A DNA stretch of 21,363 bases, from contig NW_019091377.1 in assembly GCF_001949145.1 (NCBI RefSeq), forward strand, positions 2,070,411-2,091,773, in the 5' to 3' direction. How positions within the stretch are numbered: the first letter of the stretch is position 1; every line of letters begins with the position of its first letter. A program made the translations under genes and the position numbers. This document shows positions 1-9,340 of the stretch, in pieces. The notes under the pieces are model-generated. The model had not been told where the DNA came from. It was given only the letters and a program-made list of their open reading frames with translations, and ran no database searches. Source of the DNA: Acanthaster planci. Taxonomy: Eukaryota > Echinodermata > Asteroidea > Valvatida > Acanthasteridae.

Positions 1-900
1 AAAAGCGCTCCACCACCGCAGCGCCGCATAGCACTGCTGCATGCTAACCTGGCCCCTGTTGAAAAGAGGTCAGCAGTGCACTGAGCCAGGTTCGTGAACA
101 AAGACAGTTGTATAACACCGCACAATCTGGGCTCTGTTTATAAGGCTGCAGGCCTGGCTGAAATATTCGGGCATCAATGAAGGTCACCTAAAGATTACTC
201 TGTGCGGCTATAAACGACTGTTGAATAGAATGATGAATTGTTGAAAGATTTTGAAAACGGAAAAAATGATAGTCATGCCGGCCCAGCATCCTCAACGTTG
301 AAAAATGCCCCGGCATGAAGTGGTTTATATTCGGATGTAAAACACATGAAAAAGCAAAGGGAAAAATTAATATTTCTTGACAAAAATGCCATTCTGTTTC
401 GAGGTGATTCCAGACCAGTGATGTACAGGTAGTCTAGACCTTCAAATTTATGGGCAAGACCTTTATAGCTAGACTTAGTAGCACACATGTATATGACGTT
501 GAAAATATACATTAATCTCCCCTCTCACAAACACTGTGTACTCAGTTTTTTTTAAACACTGAATGAATGCAAATGCTGTTAAATGAAATAAATGAAAATT
601 AAGTGAAGAAAATGCCAGTTTGTTGCAGAAACCAGCAACACAAACATATATGTTATATTATTTAAATTTAAGGGCACTACATGTGTACATGTATATACTA
701 TGGATTTACAGTCGGTAAGAATTCCATACTCGGCCACCAGTTATCTTCATTAACATGGCTTAAAAAGTACCAGAAGTCGTAAACCTAATGAAGAAACACT
801 AATTTACGAGGGAGAAGTTTTCTTTTTTTTCAACAAATACCTACACGTAGGCTTTTTCTATCCTGGCCCTTAGACTTTGCTCAAGAGGTCTGATATGAAG
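1..900. other. AT-rich non-coding DNA, no gene seen
   Basis: No open frame in this stretch shows a recognisable motif or a splice-site-bounded exon. The only long frame (273-512, minus) has no family features and is low in complexity. The sequence contains typical host words such as ACATGTA (around 676-692). It may be intron of the gene whose exon lies at 3975, or intergenic DNA. Confidence 0.6.
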
Positions 901-904
901 CAGA

Positions 905-1470
905 ATTCAGGTCAAAAAGAATGGAACACGTTTTTGCAAAACGGAATGTCTTTTTCAAAAGATGCAATGTGTGTTTTTGTAGATTTGAATGAATTTTTAA
1001 AGAGCAAATGAATTTGTACAGATGGAACATATTGTAGCGTGTCCCGCTGCACAGGGTTCGACGCTGTGAAGAACGACACTCAGGTGCAACTCACTGTTCT
1101 GGTCACAAAAATCTCTGCTTTATTCTGTCGCAATCTGGCAGCACCACAATGTGCTCTTCCGACAAGCTCTTCACAACATGGCGCCTGACGGCAGGGACTG
1201 CGCAGGCGCGAGGCGGGAAAACCGCGGGCTGTTCGCAGCCAGCTAGCTCCATGCGGGTCCGAGCTGGCGCCCCCACCAGCCGGACCCGCCAGCGCTACAA
1301 TATTTTCATATTTTCTAGATTAGAATACATTTGTAAAGAGTGAATATGTTTTCAAAATTCGAATAAGATTTTATAAATCCAACATTTTCCCAAGATTGGA
1401 ATGAATTCTTAAATTCCAAACATGTTTTTAAGATTGAAATAAAATTGTTGACTCCAAATATATTTTAAAA
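905..1470. repeat. Degenerate ~20-bp minisatellite interrupted by an LTR
   Basis: Short diverged units of 18-24 bp follow one another. They begin with GAAT or a close variant, followed by a T-rich run and then an A-rich stretch often ending in AGATT. Units can be read from about 912 to 1032 and again from about 1304 to 1460, with the LTR sitting between them. Removing the LTR and one copy of its 4-bp target duplication rejoins the array. The units are too diverged to define one exact consensus by eye. Confidence 0.5.
1033..1299 (-). mobile_element. Solo LTR of an LTR retrotransposon
   Basis: The 267-bp segment starts TGTAGCG and ends CGCTACA, so it has the TG...CA ends and short (7-bp) terminal inverted repeats of an LTR. 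It is flanked on both sides by ATAT (1029-1032 and 1300-1303), a 4-bp target duplication of the kind made by Ty3/gypsy-type integrases. It is much richer in GC than its AT-rich surroundings. Read on the minus strand, an AATAAA polyadenylation signal (complement of 1119-1124) lies about 90 bp before the 3' end, which fits the R/U5 side of an LTR and sets the orientation. No internal retroelement coding sequence is attached, so it is a solo LTR left after recombination between two LTRs. A short non-autonomous DNA transposon with 7-bp inverted ends is the main alternative. Confidence 0.62.
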
Positions 1471-1543
1471 AATTTATTTTTCTCCAATGTAAAGCTGTCA
1501 TTCGGTCCATGCATTTTACTCAAAATCTCATTTCATCCAAATT

Positions 1544-1590
1544 GAGAAAGCATCTAAAGTGAGAAAGCATCTGCATTTAAAAAGCATCCA
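1544..1590 (+). repeat. Short tandem repeat of GAGAAAGCATCT
   Basis: GAGAAAGCATCT occurs at 1544-1555 and again at 1561-1572, followed by a partial copy (AAAGCATCC) near 1580. The copies are 17 bp apart. Confidence 0.55.
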
Positions 1591-1599
1591 ATCTTTTTG

Positions 1600-3960
1600 A
1601 CGGTGTTCAGCCCAAAGTTCCAAACCTTTTTGGACGAGTCAGCTATTTTCAGCATGCGTATGCACAGGCAAACTCCTACAGTGGTTCCCGCTACCTATAC
1701 GGTCGTTGCTTTTGGGGCCTGCAGACTCGTCTCAGTGTTGAGTTCAAGTACGTATGTACCATTCGTTCTTTGCACGCTGCTGCCATGGATCTGGCAGATT
1801 TACACACTAAAAATAGCTGGTTCGGTAATTCACTTGTGTGTTGCTTAATAATTTTGGGTGTGCTGCATAGTGATTGGACAAAATTTCAAAAAGCTGCATT
1901 GAAACGATTGTACAAATTGCCACTTTGAGGCTCTGCATACCTGTTGCAGCAGCGTGCAAAGAGCAAATAGGACATTGCGAGAGTAATGTGATACTGTTCA
2001 CCCCTTCCATTTAGTTTGTGTGTATACACTAAAATTGGCAAAGTCGCAGTCACTTTCTGTTGCTTGTTAAAATGGTGACGCCAGCAAGCAAACAATCATA
2101 CCAAAATCCAGCTGCGGAGATCTTGCGCATTTTGTAAAAGTTTGCTGAATTTATTCCAGAGAAGTAAAATCAGGCTTAAGATTTCATTTTATGATACGTT
2201 TGTTGTTAATCACAAGTGACATTTGGGAGGAAATGGGTGAAAAATGTCTGAGTGCGTTACATTTCTGAACTTAAAAAAGGGTTTGTTAAACACGAAAATT
2301 TTAATTGTTCTCTAATTTTTTTTTACACATGCTGCATGTCTTCATTGAAAAAGTGTTTGAAAAAGGTTACCATGTTATGTTAGAGCTCTGGCAAATTGTC
2401 CTTTAATAGTTTGATCAATTTAAATTTTGACTTTCTGTCGATCAGTTGGCCATGATATGCACATGTGCATGTACATGTACTCCAACAACATGCACTAACT
2501 GCTGCATGTACGGACAAATGATTCTTGTGCAAAATATTCAATTTACTACCGATGTTTTTGTTGGGTACTAATACACATGCCACATTATTTCGTTTGTTTG
2601 GATAAACTTGAGAAGTTGTTTCACATGCAAAATAGGAAAGACGGTGCACATATTTTCTTTCAAATCTGATCGTGTTTATTTTTTTATCACTGTTTCAGAA
2701 TTGTTTCAAATTTTGTGCAACTGGGTTCATTATAAGACAGTGGTTTAATGTTTCCAGATGACACGTTTTCGGTGAGCAGCCCCACATGCCGATTTGAATA
2801 TGACCCCAATGCCGGTCCTTCCTCAAGTGCTCTAGATGCTGGATGGATCGCCTGGTAGCTGTGGCCATCACAACAAACACTCACAAAACTTATGAAATGG
2901 GCTGGAGGGCCTTTTGCTGTTATTGACAACAACATCTCTGTGTTAATGTAAATGGAGGAAAATTATGGAATTTTCAGAGAGATGGCAAGATATGAATATA
3001 CGGTTGTACATACACATGTACATAGGCAGTGTACAATGTACATTGCATATTTTTGAAAATATGAAAACAGCCAAAAAGTATTTGCAGAATGATTAATAAT
3101 TAAAAGGCCTACACTGTATGTACCAAATGACTTTACGCTTTGTTTACATGTGCCCGTTCTGAATGGAGCCGGGAGAGGATGACAGATTTAAAGTTCAACC
3201 ATGGACCATTTTCCCAGGGATGTGCAACTTAAGCTCAGAGCTTGTTCAGTGCGTGTTACAGCTGGCACAATATCAAAGCAGAAATTAAATTGGATTATGT
3301 AACACTTTCTCATATAATAAAACATAATCCTGTGTACCACTTTGTTTTCGTGTAATGTTTTAAGTTAGGGTACAGCCTTTTCAAAAATTGCTGCTTAAGA
3401 TATTTCACCCTATACATTCTGAGAAAAGTGCACCACAAAATTGGGGAATTTTGCCTCATTAAAACTTTGTTTCTCCTTGAAATCGATAAATGAAGAAGAT
3501 TTATTTGTCAAAATGAATAGATTTAAGCACCGCATCGACGCGTCATCTCGGCATAACCACAGCTGCACTGTACATGTTGCATGCTGCAACCTGTGTCATG
3601 TGGTCGCAAGTTGAGAGCGCCTGCGGGGTAACAATCTGTAACAAGCATGGAACCAAAGTCGCACATGTGTTTGCACTGGGGCCACTCGCGGTTGCAGATC
3701 CCTGGGTAAATGGTCCGTGGTTCAACACAAACACTGTGTGTAAACAAAGCATGTCATCAGTCCGTACACGTACATGTAGGCCTATTGTAGGCAATAACGA
3801 ATGACATAGGACATGTTTGCATGTAGTTTTGAGATTAGATAGAAATGTGCATTAATTTATATGAAAGTTGATTTAAGTCAAGGGCATTTCAGTTTATGTA
3901 AAAAAATCCCACAGTACTATTTTACTTGTAAATTTACCATACTGGTGTTGAACATGAAAC
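1600..3960. other. Non-coding DNA upstream of the ATG4 exon, probably intron
   Basis: Several frames of 60-90 codons occur on both strands, but none has a recognisable motif and many overlap each other on opposite strands. A candidate acceptor (ending TTTCCAG at 2758) precedes a frame of about 34 codons that I could not assign. ACATGTAC words are frequent (for example 2466-2480 and 3011-3020). If the exon at 3975 belongs to a live gene, this stretch is most simply the preceding intron. Confidence 0.5.
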
Positions 3961-3974
3961 TTTTACTTTTGCAG

Positions 3975-4073
3975 ATTGGAGATGGAACCCCACAGAGCCA
4001 GAAGAGAGCTATACCAGAATACTGAAAATGTTTCTTGACCGAAAAGATTGTCCATATTCAATACAACAGATTG
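3975..4073 (+). CDS. ATG4: Internal exon of ATG4 (autophagy cysteine protease)
   Basis: ATG4 is the cytosolic C54-family cysteine protease that trims ATG8/LC3/GABARAP precursors to expose the C-terminal glycine and later removes lipid from ATG8. This 99-bp exon follows a pyrimidine-rich acceptor (TTTTACTTTTGCAG, 3961-3974) and ends at a good donor (ATTG|GTAAGC). The single open frame begins with the last two bases of a codon and ends with the first base of the next. It includes WRWNPTEPEESY and FLDRKDCPYSIQQI. The DW-x-W start, the F-x-DRKD-x-x-YSI-x-QI core and the phase break just after QI match the ATG4A/B segment that follows the catalytic-cysteine region and precedes the AQMGVGEG segment. 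The catalytic residues lie in other exons, which I did not find in this window. The identification is by recognition of the family pattern; ATG4A versus ATG4B cannot be decided. Confidence 0.9.
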
Positions 4074-4079
4074 GTAAGC

Positions 4080-4895
4080 ATGCTCTGTACAGGTAAATAA
4101 ACAATGAACGTGTGTAGTTTCTTTGAAATTGATTGACATGTGTATGTACATCATGTAGATTGGTGCAAATGAGGTACATGTATATCCAGAGATAATAAAT
4201 GTAGTGTACTGTACATCTTGGCTGAGCATTTTTTTTCAGTTGAATATTAGCTTACAGAATTTGAATAGCCTTTTTGATCAGTAATAAGAAAAGTGGAGGA
4301 GAATAGAATGCAAAGTTTCTGACGTGTTCAGAAAGAACAATTATTTGGTAACTGTTGAAATACCAAAGTGGTTATGAATGATATATGGCCAGATCTAGTT
4401 GTTTTAGGCTCTCAATATGGCATGTGGTTCCAGAAGACGGACTCTATTCCATGAATCTCACATCCCCTGTCCAATGATGGGGTATTTGTTGTTACTATAA
4501 TAAACAGGGAAAGTCACTTTTTTGAGTGAGGTTGATGAAAACTTTTTTCTTCGACTATTGTCCGCGCAATAGTGCATGAAATCAGCACTCCCTGCATAAA
4601 ACTAGTTCAGGAATTGTGTACAATATCTCAAAACACTTGAATTTGTGCACGTGTGTACACTCCCACTTGGTTTGGTGTGCTTTTAGCTAGGCTGCTAAAA
4701 ATGAGGACGATTTAAGTAATCAAGTGAAACCACTGCATCATTGACACTTTCTACAAAGAAAGTTAGTTTGATTTGTTTGCTTCTCTGTCCAAGCATGTCA
4801 CGAATGGTTGTCCAGTTAGAGTTCCTTGTGCAATGTTGCCATTATGGGGAGTTGCACTAACGGTGGCTTCCTGCATGGAGTTTGGGGGTACATGT
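4080..4895. other. Non-coding DNA after the ATG4 exon, probably intron
   Basis: No exon or mobile-element motif could be recognised between the ATG4 donor and the gypsy fragment. The next ATG4 exon (the MGVGEGKSIG-type segment of the family) was looked for here and not seen. Confidence 0.55.
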
Positions 4896-4899
4896 ATGC

Positions 4900-5338
4900 T
4901 CAGGACATGTTGTGGATTTGAAGGTGGGGCTTGTTGTGGAGATGACTCTGGAGTTTGTTGTGGAGTTGGAGTGGAGCATCCTGTGAGAAGGTGACTCTTT
5001 TCTTCACAGTTTCGATGTCCTGCAGATGTTTGCAGTTTCTGTGTACATGTAGGATGCTGCCATTTTGAGTTGTCACCAGGTAGGATGTTTGTTTGAGACA
5101 CTTCTCCTGGATTAGAGCAAGCGTGCAGAGACCGTGATGCGGTCTTGCACTGGAGAGGCCTTACTTACTTTAGGCAGTTGCAGGTCATGTGAGTGCTGGT
5201 CACATATGTAATGAGCTTTCTGCTTCTCCTGTCAGTGTTGTAGTCGGTTCCAAATTTCACCCTGAATGGATTTACTGGTGCTTTCCTTCCATAGAGTAGC
5301 TCAGCACAGATGGGCTGGGGATAACATTGAGCAGCGGT
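4900..5338 (-). pseudogene. Decayed Ty3/gypsy integrase C-terminal fragment
   Basis: Two pieces can be read on the minus strand in different frames. The first (about 5338-5170) contains CAELLYGRKAPVNP, which resembles the S-P-A-E-L-L-x-G-R-K motif after the gypsy integrase core. The second (about 5107-4900) contains TSYLVTTQNGSILHVHRN followed by CKHLQD, which resembles the 'R-S-Y-x-V-x-T-x-x-G-x-x-x-R-R-N-R-x-H-L' tail of gypsy Pol. In the family the two motifs lie in this order and roughly this distance apart. At least one frameshift and a stop separate them. The long proline/glutamine-rich frame at 4763-5101 is another frame over the same DNA. The pieces happen to be bounded by AG/GT dinucleotides, so a host exon is a weaker alternative. 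Confidence 0.5.
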
Positions 5339-5475
5339 CACACTGCAGCGAAAACAAGAGTGACAACGAAAATGAAATCGAAATATCGTTATGCCAGGTC
5401 ACACTTCAATGACACAAAATGATTCCAGAAAGGACAAATCAATTTTCTCCAAATATTACCACAGCAACAAACAAG

Positions 5476-5748
5476 ATGAAAAATGATGAGCAAGAAGCAC
5501 ACTTGATGCTTCTAATAAAAGAAAATGCACCAGATGTAAACGCCGCATGTAGGTGCATGAAATTGTAAAAAGAAAGGAGTTAAGGAGTTCAACACCCTTG
5601 TAAGAGAATTTTCCTCATATGAGGACAAGTTATTTGAATATTTTTGGATGTCTGAGATGCAGTTCAACATTCTTTTCAATCTTGTACACCATGACATCCA
5701 TGAGACAACATAGCTACGGGCGCCTATTGGGGCGAAAGAGTGTCTCAG
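5476..5748 (+). pseudogene. PIF/Harbinger (HARBI1-like) transposase, N-terminal exon, broken
   Basis: PIF/Harbinger elements move by a DDE transposase. This fragment matches the N-terminal part of that protein. After a possible start (ATG at 5476, MKNDEQEAHLML) the reading moves through frames that give KRKCTRCKRRM, then VHEIVKRKEL, then KEFNTLVREFSSYEDKLFEY followed by FWMSEMQFNILF, and LRAPIGAKECLR. The family pattern here is a basic stretch, W/V-H-x-I-x-R, E-F-x-x-L-V-x-E-L, Y-F-R-M-S-x-x-x-F and L-R-x-P-I-x-x-x-E-R-L. It is broken by a TAG before VHEI, a frameshift before KEF, and a TAG before LRAP. It stops at a good donor-like CAG|GTAAGA (5746-5753); some HARBI1-like genes have an intron near here. 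The catalytic DDE region was not found downstream. Confidence 0.75.
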
Positions 5749-5754
5749 GTAAGA

Positions 5755-6505
5755 ATTATTGACATGTTTATGTTTAGCATTTCTTTGTTGACCTTCATAT
5801 TGCAGAAATTTGAAACCTTTAAAGCCACCTTTGCTTTTACAAGAGAACTCATTTAGTGTTTTTGTGTATTCCATTTCCTATAATTTTTTCTTGTTGCCGC
5901 CTTTGTTTTCTATTTCAATTTGCTCTTGCCGTATTGCCCTGTCCTTTCCCACCAGTGTTGCAGCAGTTTAACCCCCTTGTGTAGTACACCTGGTCCCTTG
6001 AGGGATTATTTCGTATTCACTTAATGGTAATATATGGTACATGATTTTTTTCACATGCATGAAAAAACATATCCATCCCTTTGAAAAAAGAAGCACAAAC
6101 ACACAAGAAGAAGCAAACTATTGCAAACAACTTCAAAGTGTCCTTTGAGTTTGCTGATGTATTATTTTTTCGTCCTAAATGATCTATTGAATAGCTGCAA
6201 AGAAATGAAATGAGGCAAACTACATGTAACTTATTCAATGCAGGAACATAAGGAACATGCACACATTCTTTCAACTTTGCACTAGTCTGTGGAAATACAA
6301 CTGTTGCTTCACAGATGACATTATAGAGTTTCTCGTGAATATGGAGGTTGTCAACATTTAGTTTGTCAACATATGATGAATAAGTTAAAATCTTTTGAAT
6401 CAATAAGATGTTTTTTAATACAAACTTGACAAAAATGTATTTCAAACTTTCAGTGCTATTATAAGTTGAATATGTAACTATCCATGAATCTGTAATCAAA
6501 GTTTT
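5755..6505. other. Unassigned AT-rich segment with a long minus-strand frame
   Basis: A 249-codon minus-strand frame covers 6017-6766. Its first 85 or so codons are antisense to the GC-rich DIRS segment, so only 6017-6500 could be independent. That part includes CEATVVFPQTSAKL and YVPALNKLHVVCLI, then turns cysteine- and phenylalanine-rich, with no family I recognise. A pyrimidine-rich acceptor-like site (CATTTCTTTGCAG, minus, about 6197-6209) lies inside it. The minus strand at 5900-5960 gives a charged, helix-like stretch that might belong to a Harbinger accessory protein. Neither is strong enough to call a gene. Confidence 0.35.
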
Positions 6506-6509
6506 TCCA

Positions 6510-7455
6510 GTGAGTCCCAGTGAGTGCTTGCCGGGTGACGTTTGCTCGGAAACAGGGCCAGTCAACCCCCTCCAAGCGGATAACAGGTTCCACGGCTGGC
6601 TCGCCACGATCCGCCGCCTCAACTGCAGGCGAACCTGCACTACAACATGGCGCCCAGCCTCAAGGTTCATCGGACAATGTTGGCCGTTTTGGACTCCTAC
6701 ACTGCTGGGGCTTTTGACCTCTGCTCTGCCGATGGACTCCGGACATGAGTCTGCCGATCCCAACATGGGACGTTCCTGCCAGGGTACGCTCTACCACTTG
6801 GGGACTCCCCGCCCGGCCACATCTCCGTCCCGGCTTCCAGCTCCCCCTGCTCCGGCAAGGACTCAGAAGCGCAAGGCCAAAATGTCTTCTTCGGCCTCTT
6901 CTTTGCAAGATAGACTCCAAGCCTCAGCCGGCAGCAACGGAGCCTGACCTGGATCCCCTTGCGGCTGTTCCTCCTCCCTCGCAAGGGATGCGTTCGGAGG
7001 TGGAAGTGGCCTCAGTTCTCCAGCCAGATCGTTTTTTCCAGCGGGATCCGGCCCAGGATCGTGGAGACTCTGTCCGTCCGATGGTGCACTTGGGGCGTTC
7101 TCGCACTCTGAAGTTTTCTGGCGGTCTCCCTACGACCGGTGCCTACCGTGGGGGTCATGTATTCATTGATGTGGCTCACCAGTCTACACACTGGGGCAGT
7201 CCCACATCCCACACCTTCCGGGCCAACTACGACTACCCACTCCTTGAACTACAGCTGTCAGACAAACTTCACAACGATTCACTCAGGCTTGACTTGGAAG
7301 TTACAACGTCTCCCCATTTTTCCCTGGGGCAGCCCATTCAGAGGCGCCACCTAACTATGCGGGCTCTCCGCCGACCACTTTTCAGGCTACAGAACTGCAT
7401 CATTGCCGCGGTTCTTGAACGCCACTCATCGCTGCGGCTTCTGCCTACCAGCTAG
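6510..7455 (+). pseudogene. Gag-like 5' region of the DIRS element, decayed
   Basis: This stretch is rich in GC, serine, proline and arginine codons, and overlapping frames are open in turn (6510-6947, 6745-7455). The position ahead of the RNase H and recombinase regions fits the Gag of a DIRS element. DIRS Gag proteins are poorly conserved and no motif here is diagnostic, so the call rests on position and composition. A frame that gives LKVHRTMLAVLDSYTAGAF (near 6660) switches to others, which implies frameshifts. Confidence 0.4.
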
Positions 7456-7459
7456 CACT

Positions 7460-8460
7460 ATCCGACGAGGGTGCTTCCCGCACAGCGCCCGGCGGCTCAG
7501 CCCGCTTCGACCTGTAGGTGGGAAACAGAAATCTGCTCTCTAGGCACCTCTCCACCATTTTATGGAGCTGTATTGGTGAATAAAACGTGATACGATCAGC
7601 GTACCGTGTGTATTTTATTCTGACCATCGGTATTCTGTTCATAATGCCTGCGGTGGATGTCATTGCCCCACCTGCGGACCTATCAAGCCCCCTGATATCT
7701 GAAACTTCATTATCAGCAGCACTCAGACGTGTAAAATCAACCGTGATCTCCAGACAGGCTCCCCTCTATCTCTGACCTGTGATCACGCTATTCAATGCAG
7801 TATCCATGTCTCCGGCATCCTAATGCACCGAACTTTACATCGTCGTGAATTCTATACACTCCTTTCATCTATTAATTCCCGACTCTCCATATATTCTTTT
7901 GCTTGGCCTACCCATGCCCCACATTGCTTTTCAGACACGAGTTCTTCTGTAGTGGGCATTTCCAAAGTATATATACTGTGACTGTTATGAGATTGGACAA
8001 AAGTGCACTTACTATCTGCGCACAATTTTGTTTATGGGTTTGCTTTGGTTGTCTTTCTGACTGTGCCCTGCGTAATCGAAACAAAGGGTGGATTTGACAA
8101 ACGTGTCAACTTCACCATTTACAATGTAGCTATTCGTACGCTCTGTTCCTGCAAGTAAATGGAAAGGTTATAAGGCTGATAGACGTTGGATGAAATAGGA
8201 TATTTGGATACTTAAGTCATTGATTGATCTTCCATCTTTGGGCACTCCTTAACTGCAGCCTTTCTATTTTTTGCAATGCATGTGGAATAACCTTAATTCA
8301 CCATGCACGTAATGATATGGTCATACATGTAGTCCTCCAACGTAAGGATACAAATGGCCACTTAGAACATAGTATAATGTAACAGGGTTTGTTACATGTA
8401 TTCTTTTCTTATAATGAATACTTCAGCCTGGTTTAACATGTGAGTCAACCTTCCTACGTA
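7460..8460. other. Unassigned interior segment where the DIRS reverse transcriptase should be
   Basis: Between the gag-like part and RNase H I see no reverse transcriptase motif in any frame. The first part (7460-7900) keeps a moderately GC-rich composition. The second part (about 7900-8460) is AT-rich, contains ACATGTA words like the host DNA, and has no coherent frame. Either an internal deletion with filler, a later insertion, or two separate element fragments could explain this. Confidence 0.45.
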
Positions 8461-8464
8461 ATCA

Positions 8465-8925
8465 CCTCTGGTAATGGAGCATCTTTTCGTACCTCTTGGT
8501 CCGGATGTAACTGTGATGATGGATGTGTCACTTTTTAGATGGGGAACCCCTCTTCCTGCACTCTGTGCCTCCAGGGTCTGGGAACACTGCCTCTTGGGAC
8601 AAACACATCAATGTGTTGGAACTTCAAGTGATGTTAAATGCTCTTTGCCACTTTCGACAACACCTAGTAAGTTGTTCTGTTTGAGTCTAGAGCAACAACT
8701 CCACGGCAATGGCATACATCAATCATTAGGGCGGCACTTGCTTTCCCCAACTCTGCACCCTTGCATGGCAGTACTTCATGTGGACAAACGATCAAGGCAT
8801 CACTCTCCAAGCCATCCACATCGCAGGAACCAGCAATGCCATGGCAGACGCACTCTCTTAGGGTGCCATCAGACCAACAGACTGGACTCTTCATCCAAAC
8901 TTGGTCAGCCAGATCTCCCGGAGAT
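8465..8925 (+). pseudogene. DIRS RNase H-like domain, decayed
   Basis: RNase H removes the RNA strand of the RNA/DNA hybrid during reverse transcription. The first piece (from 8474) reads PDVTVMMDVSLFRWGTPLP, which matches the D-x-S-x-x-x-W-G start of the domain. After a frameshift near 8580, KHINVLELQVMLNALCHF carries the acidic second motif (L-E-L). SNNSTAMAYINH follows in the same frame; the aspartate expected before N-S-T-A is asparagine (AAC), so a catalytic carboxylate is lost. The block ends with IHIAGTSNAMADALS, whose final aspartate is kept. In-frame stops occur in the V-x-V-x-S segment, after YINH, and after DALS; the last two fall where glutamine or arginine codons are usual, which suggests C-to-T decay. 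Confidence 0.8.
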
Positions 8926-9340
8926 CAAGCATCCTCATATAGCATCCACCGACAATGCCCATCTCCCGACGTTCTGCTCCAGGTTCTCTCACCCGCGGGC
9001 ATGGGTGACAGATGCCCTACAGATTGACTGGTCGGGTCTTCTGGCATACACCTTTCCTCCGATCTCCCTCATCCCGCAGGTTCCGTTCAGGAAAAAACGC
9101 GAGCCATGTCAGGTCCTCCTTGTCACCTCGTTCTGGCCTCGCTAACTGTACATGTGGTTTCTAGGACTGACAAGACTCCTGATACGACAGCCGTTGGTCC
9201 TTCCAGTCAGGGAGGACATACTCCAGCCCAAGTCAGGGATCCTCCACCGAGCATCAGAGGGTCTTCACTTGACATGCTGGGCATTGTCCAGTGAACCTTC
9301 AGAGCGTCGGCCCTTTCTGCAGACTCTGCGTCCATGATGG
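8925..9340 (+). pseudogene. DIRS connection region between RNase H and recombinase
   Basis: After a frameshift near 8925 the frame of the first RNase H piece is used again. It contains ADNAHLPTF-like text (read here as TDNAHLPTFCSRFSHP), WSGLLAYTFPPISLIPQV and VLLVTSFWPR. A TAA follows at 9143. The frame then continues as MWFLGLTRLLIRQPLVLPVR and LHLTCWALS. The W-x-x-x-x-A-Y-x-F-P-P...F-W-P-R pattern followed by a hydrophobic stretch is typical of DIRS Pol proteins between RNase H and the recombinase. The function of this region is not well established. Confidence 0.7.

Noticed and set aside
2759-2870. A plus-strand frame after an acceptor-like site that includes GPSSSALDAGW, slightly like the GPTSDTGW region before the ATG4 catalytic cysteine
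   Set aside because: The match needs an insertion, loses the following G-C-M-L-R-C-G core and runs into a stop. A live gene's catalytic exon would not look like this.
3523-3804. Overlapping frames of 74-83 codons on both strands
   Set aside because: They overlap each other in opposite directions, have no family motif, and are better explained by a locally GC-rich patch without stops.
4763-5101. A 112-codon minus-strand frame rich in proline and glutamine
   Set aside because: Another frame of the same strand gives the SYLVTTQNGS and HRNCKHLQ text of a gypsy integrase tail, so the proline/glutamine frame is most likely incidental.
5306-5330. Plus-strand text AQMGWG, like the AQMGVGEG that follows the ATG4 exon
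   Set aside because: Only five residues agree, a stop follows at once, there is no proper acceptor, and the minus strand gives a better explanation (gypsy integrase).
6017-6766. The longest frame in the window (249 codons, minus)
   Set aside because: Its N-terminal third is antisense to the GC-rich DIRS region and the rest has no recognisable family, so it is not called as a gene.
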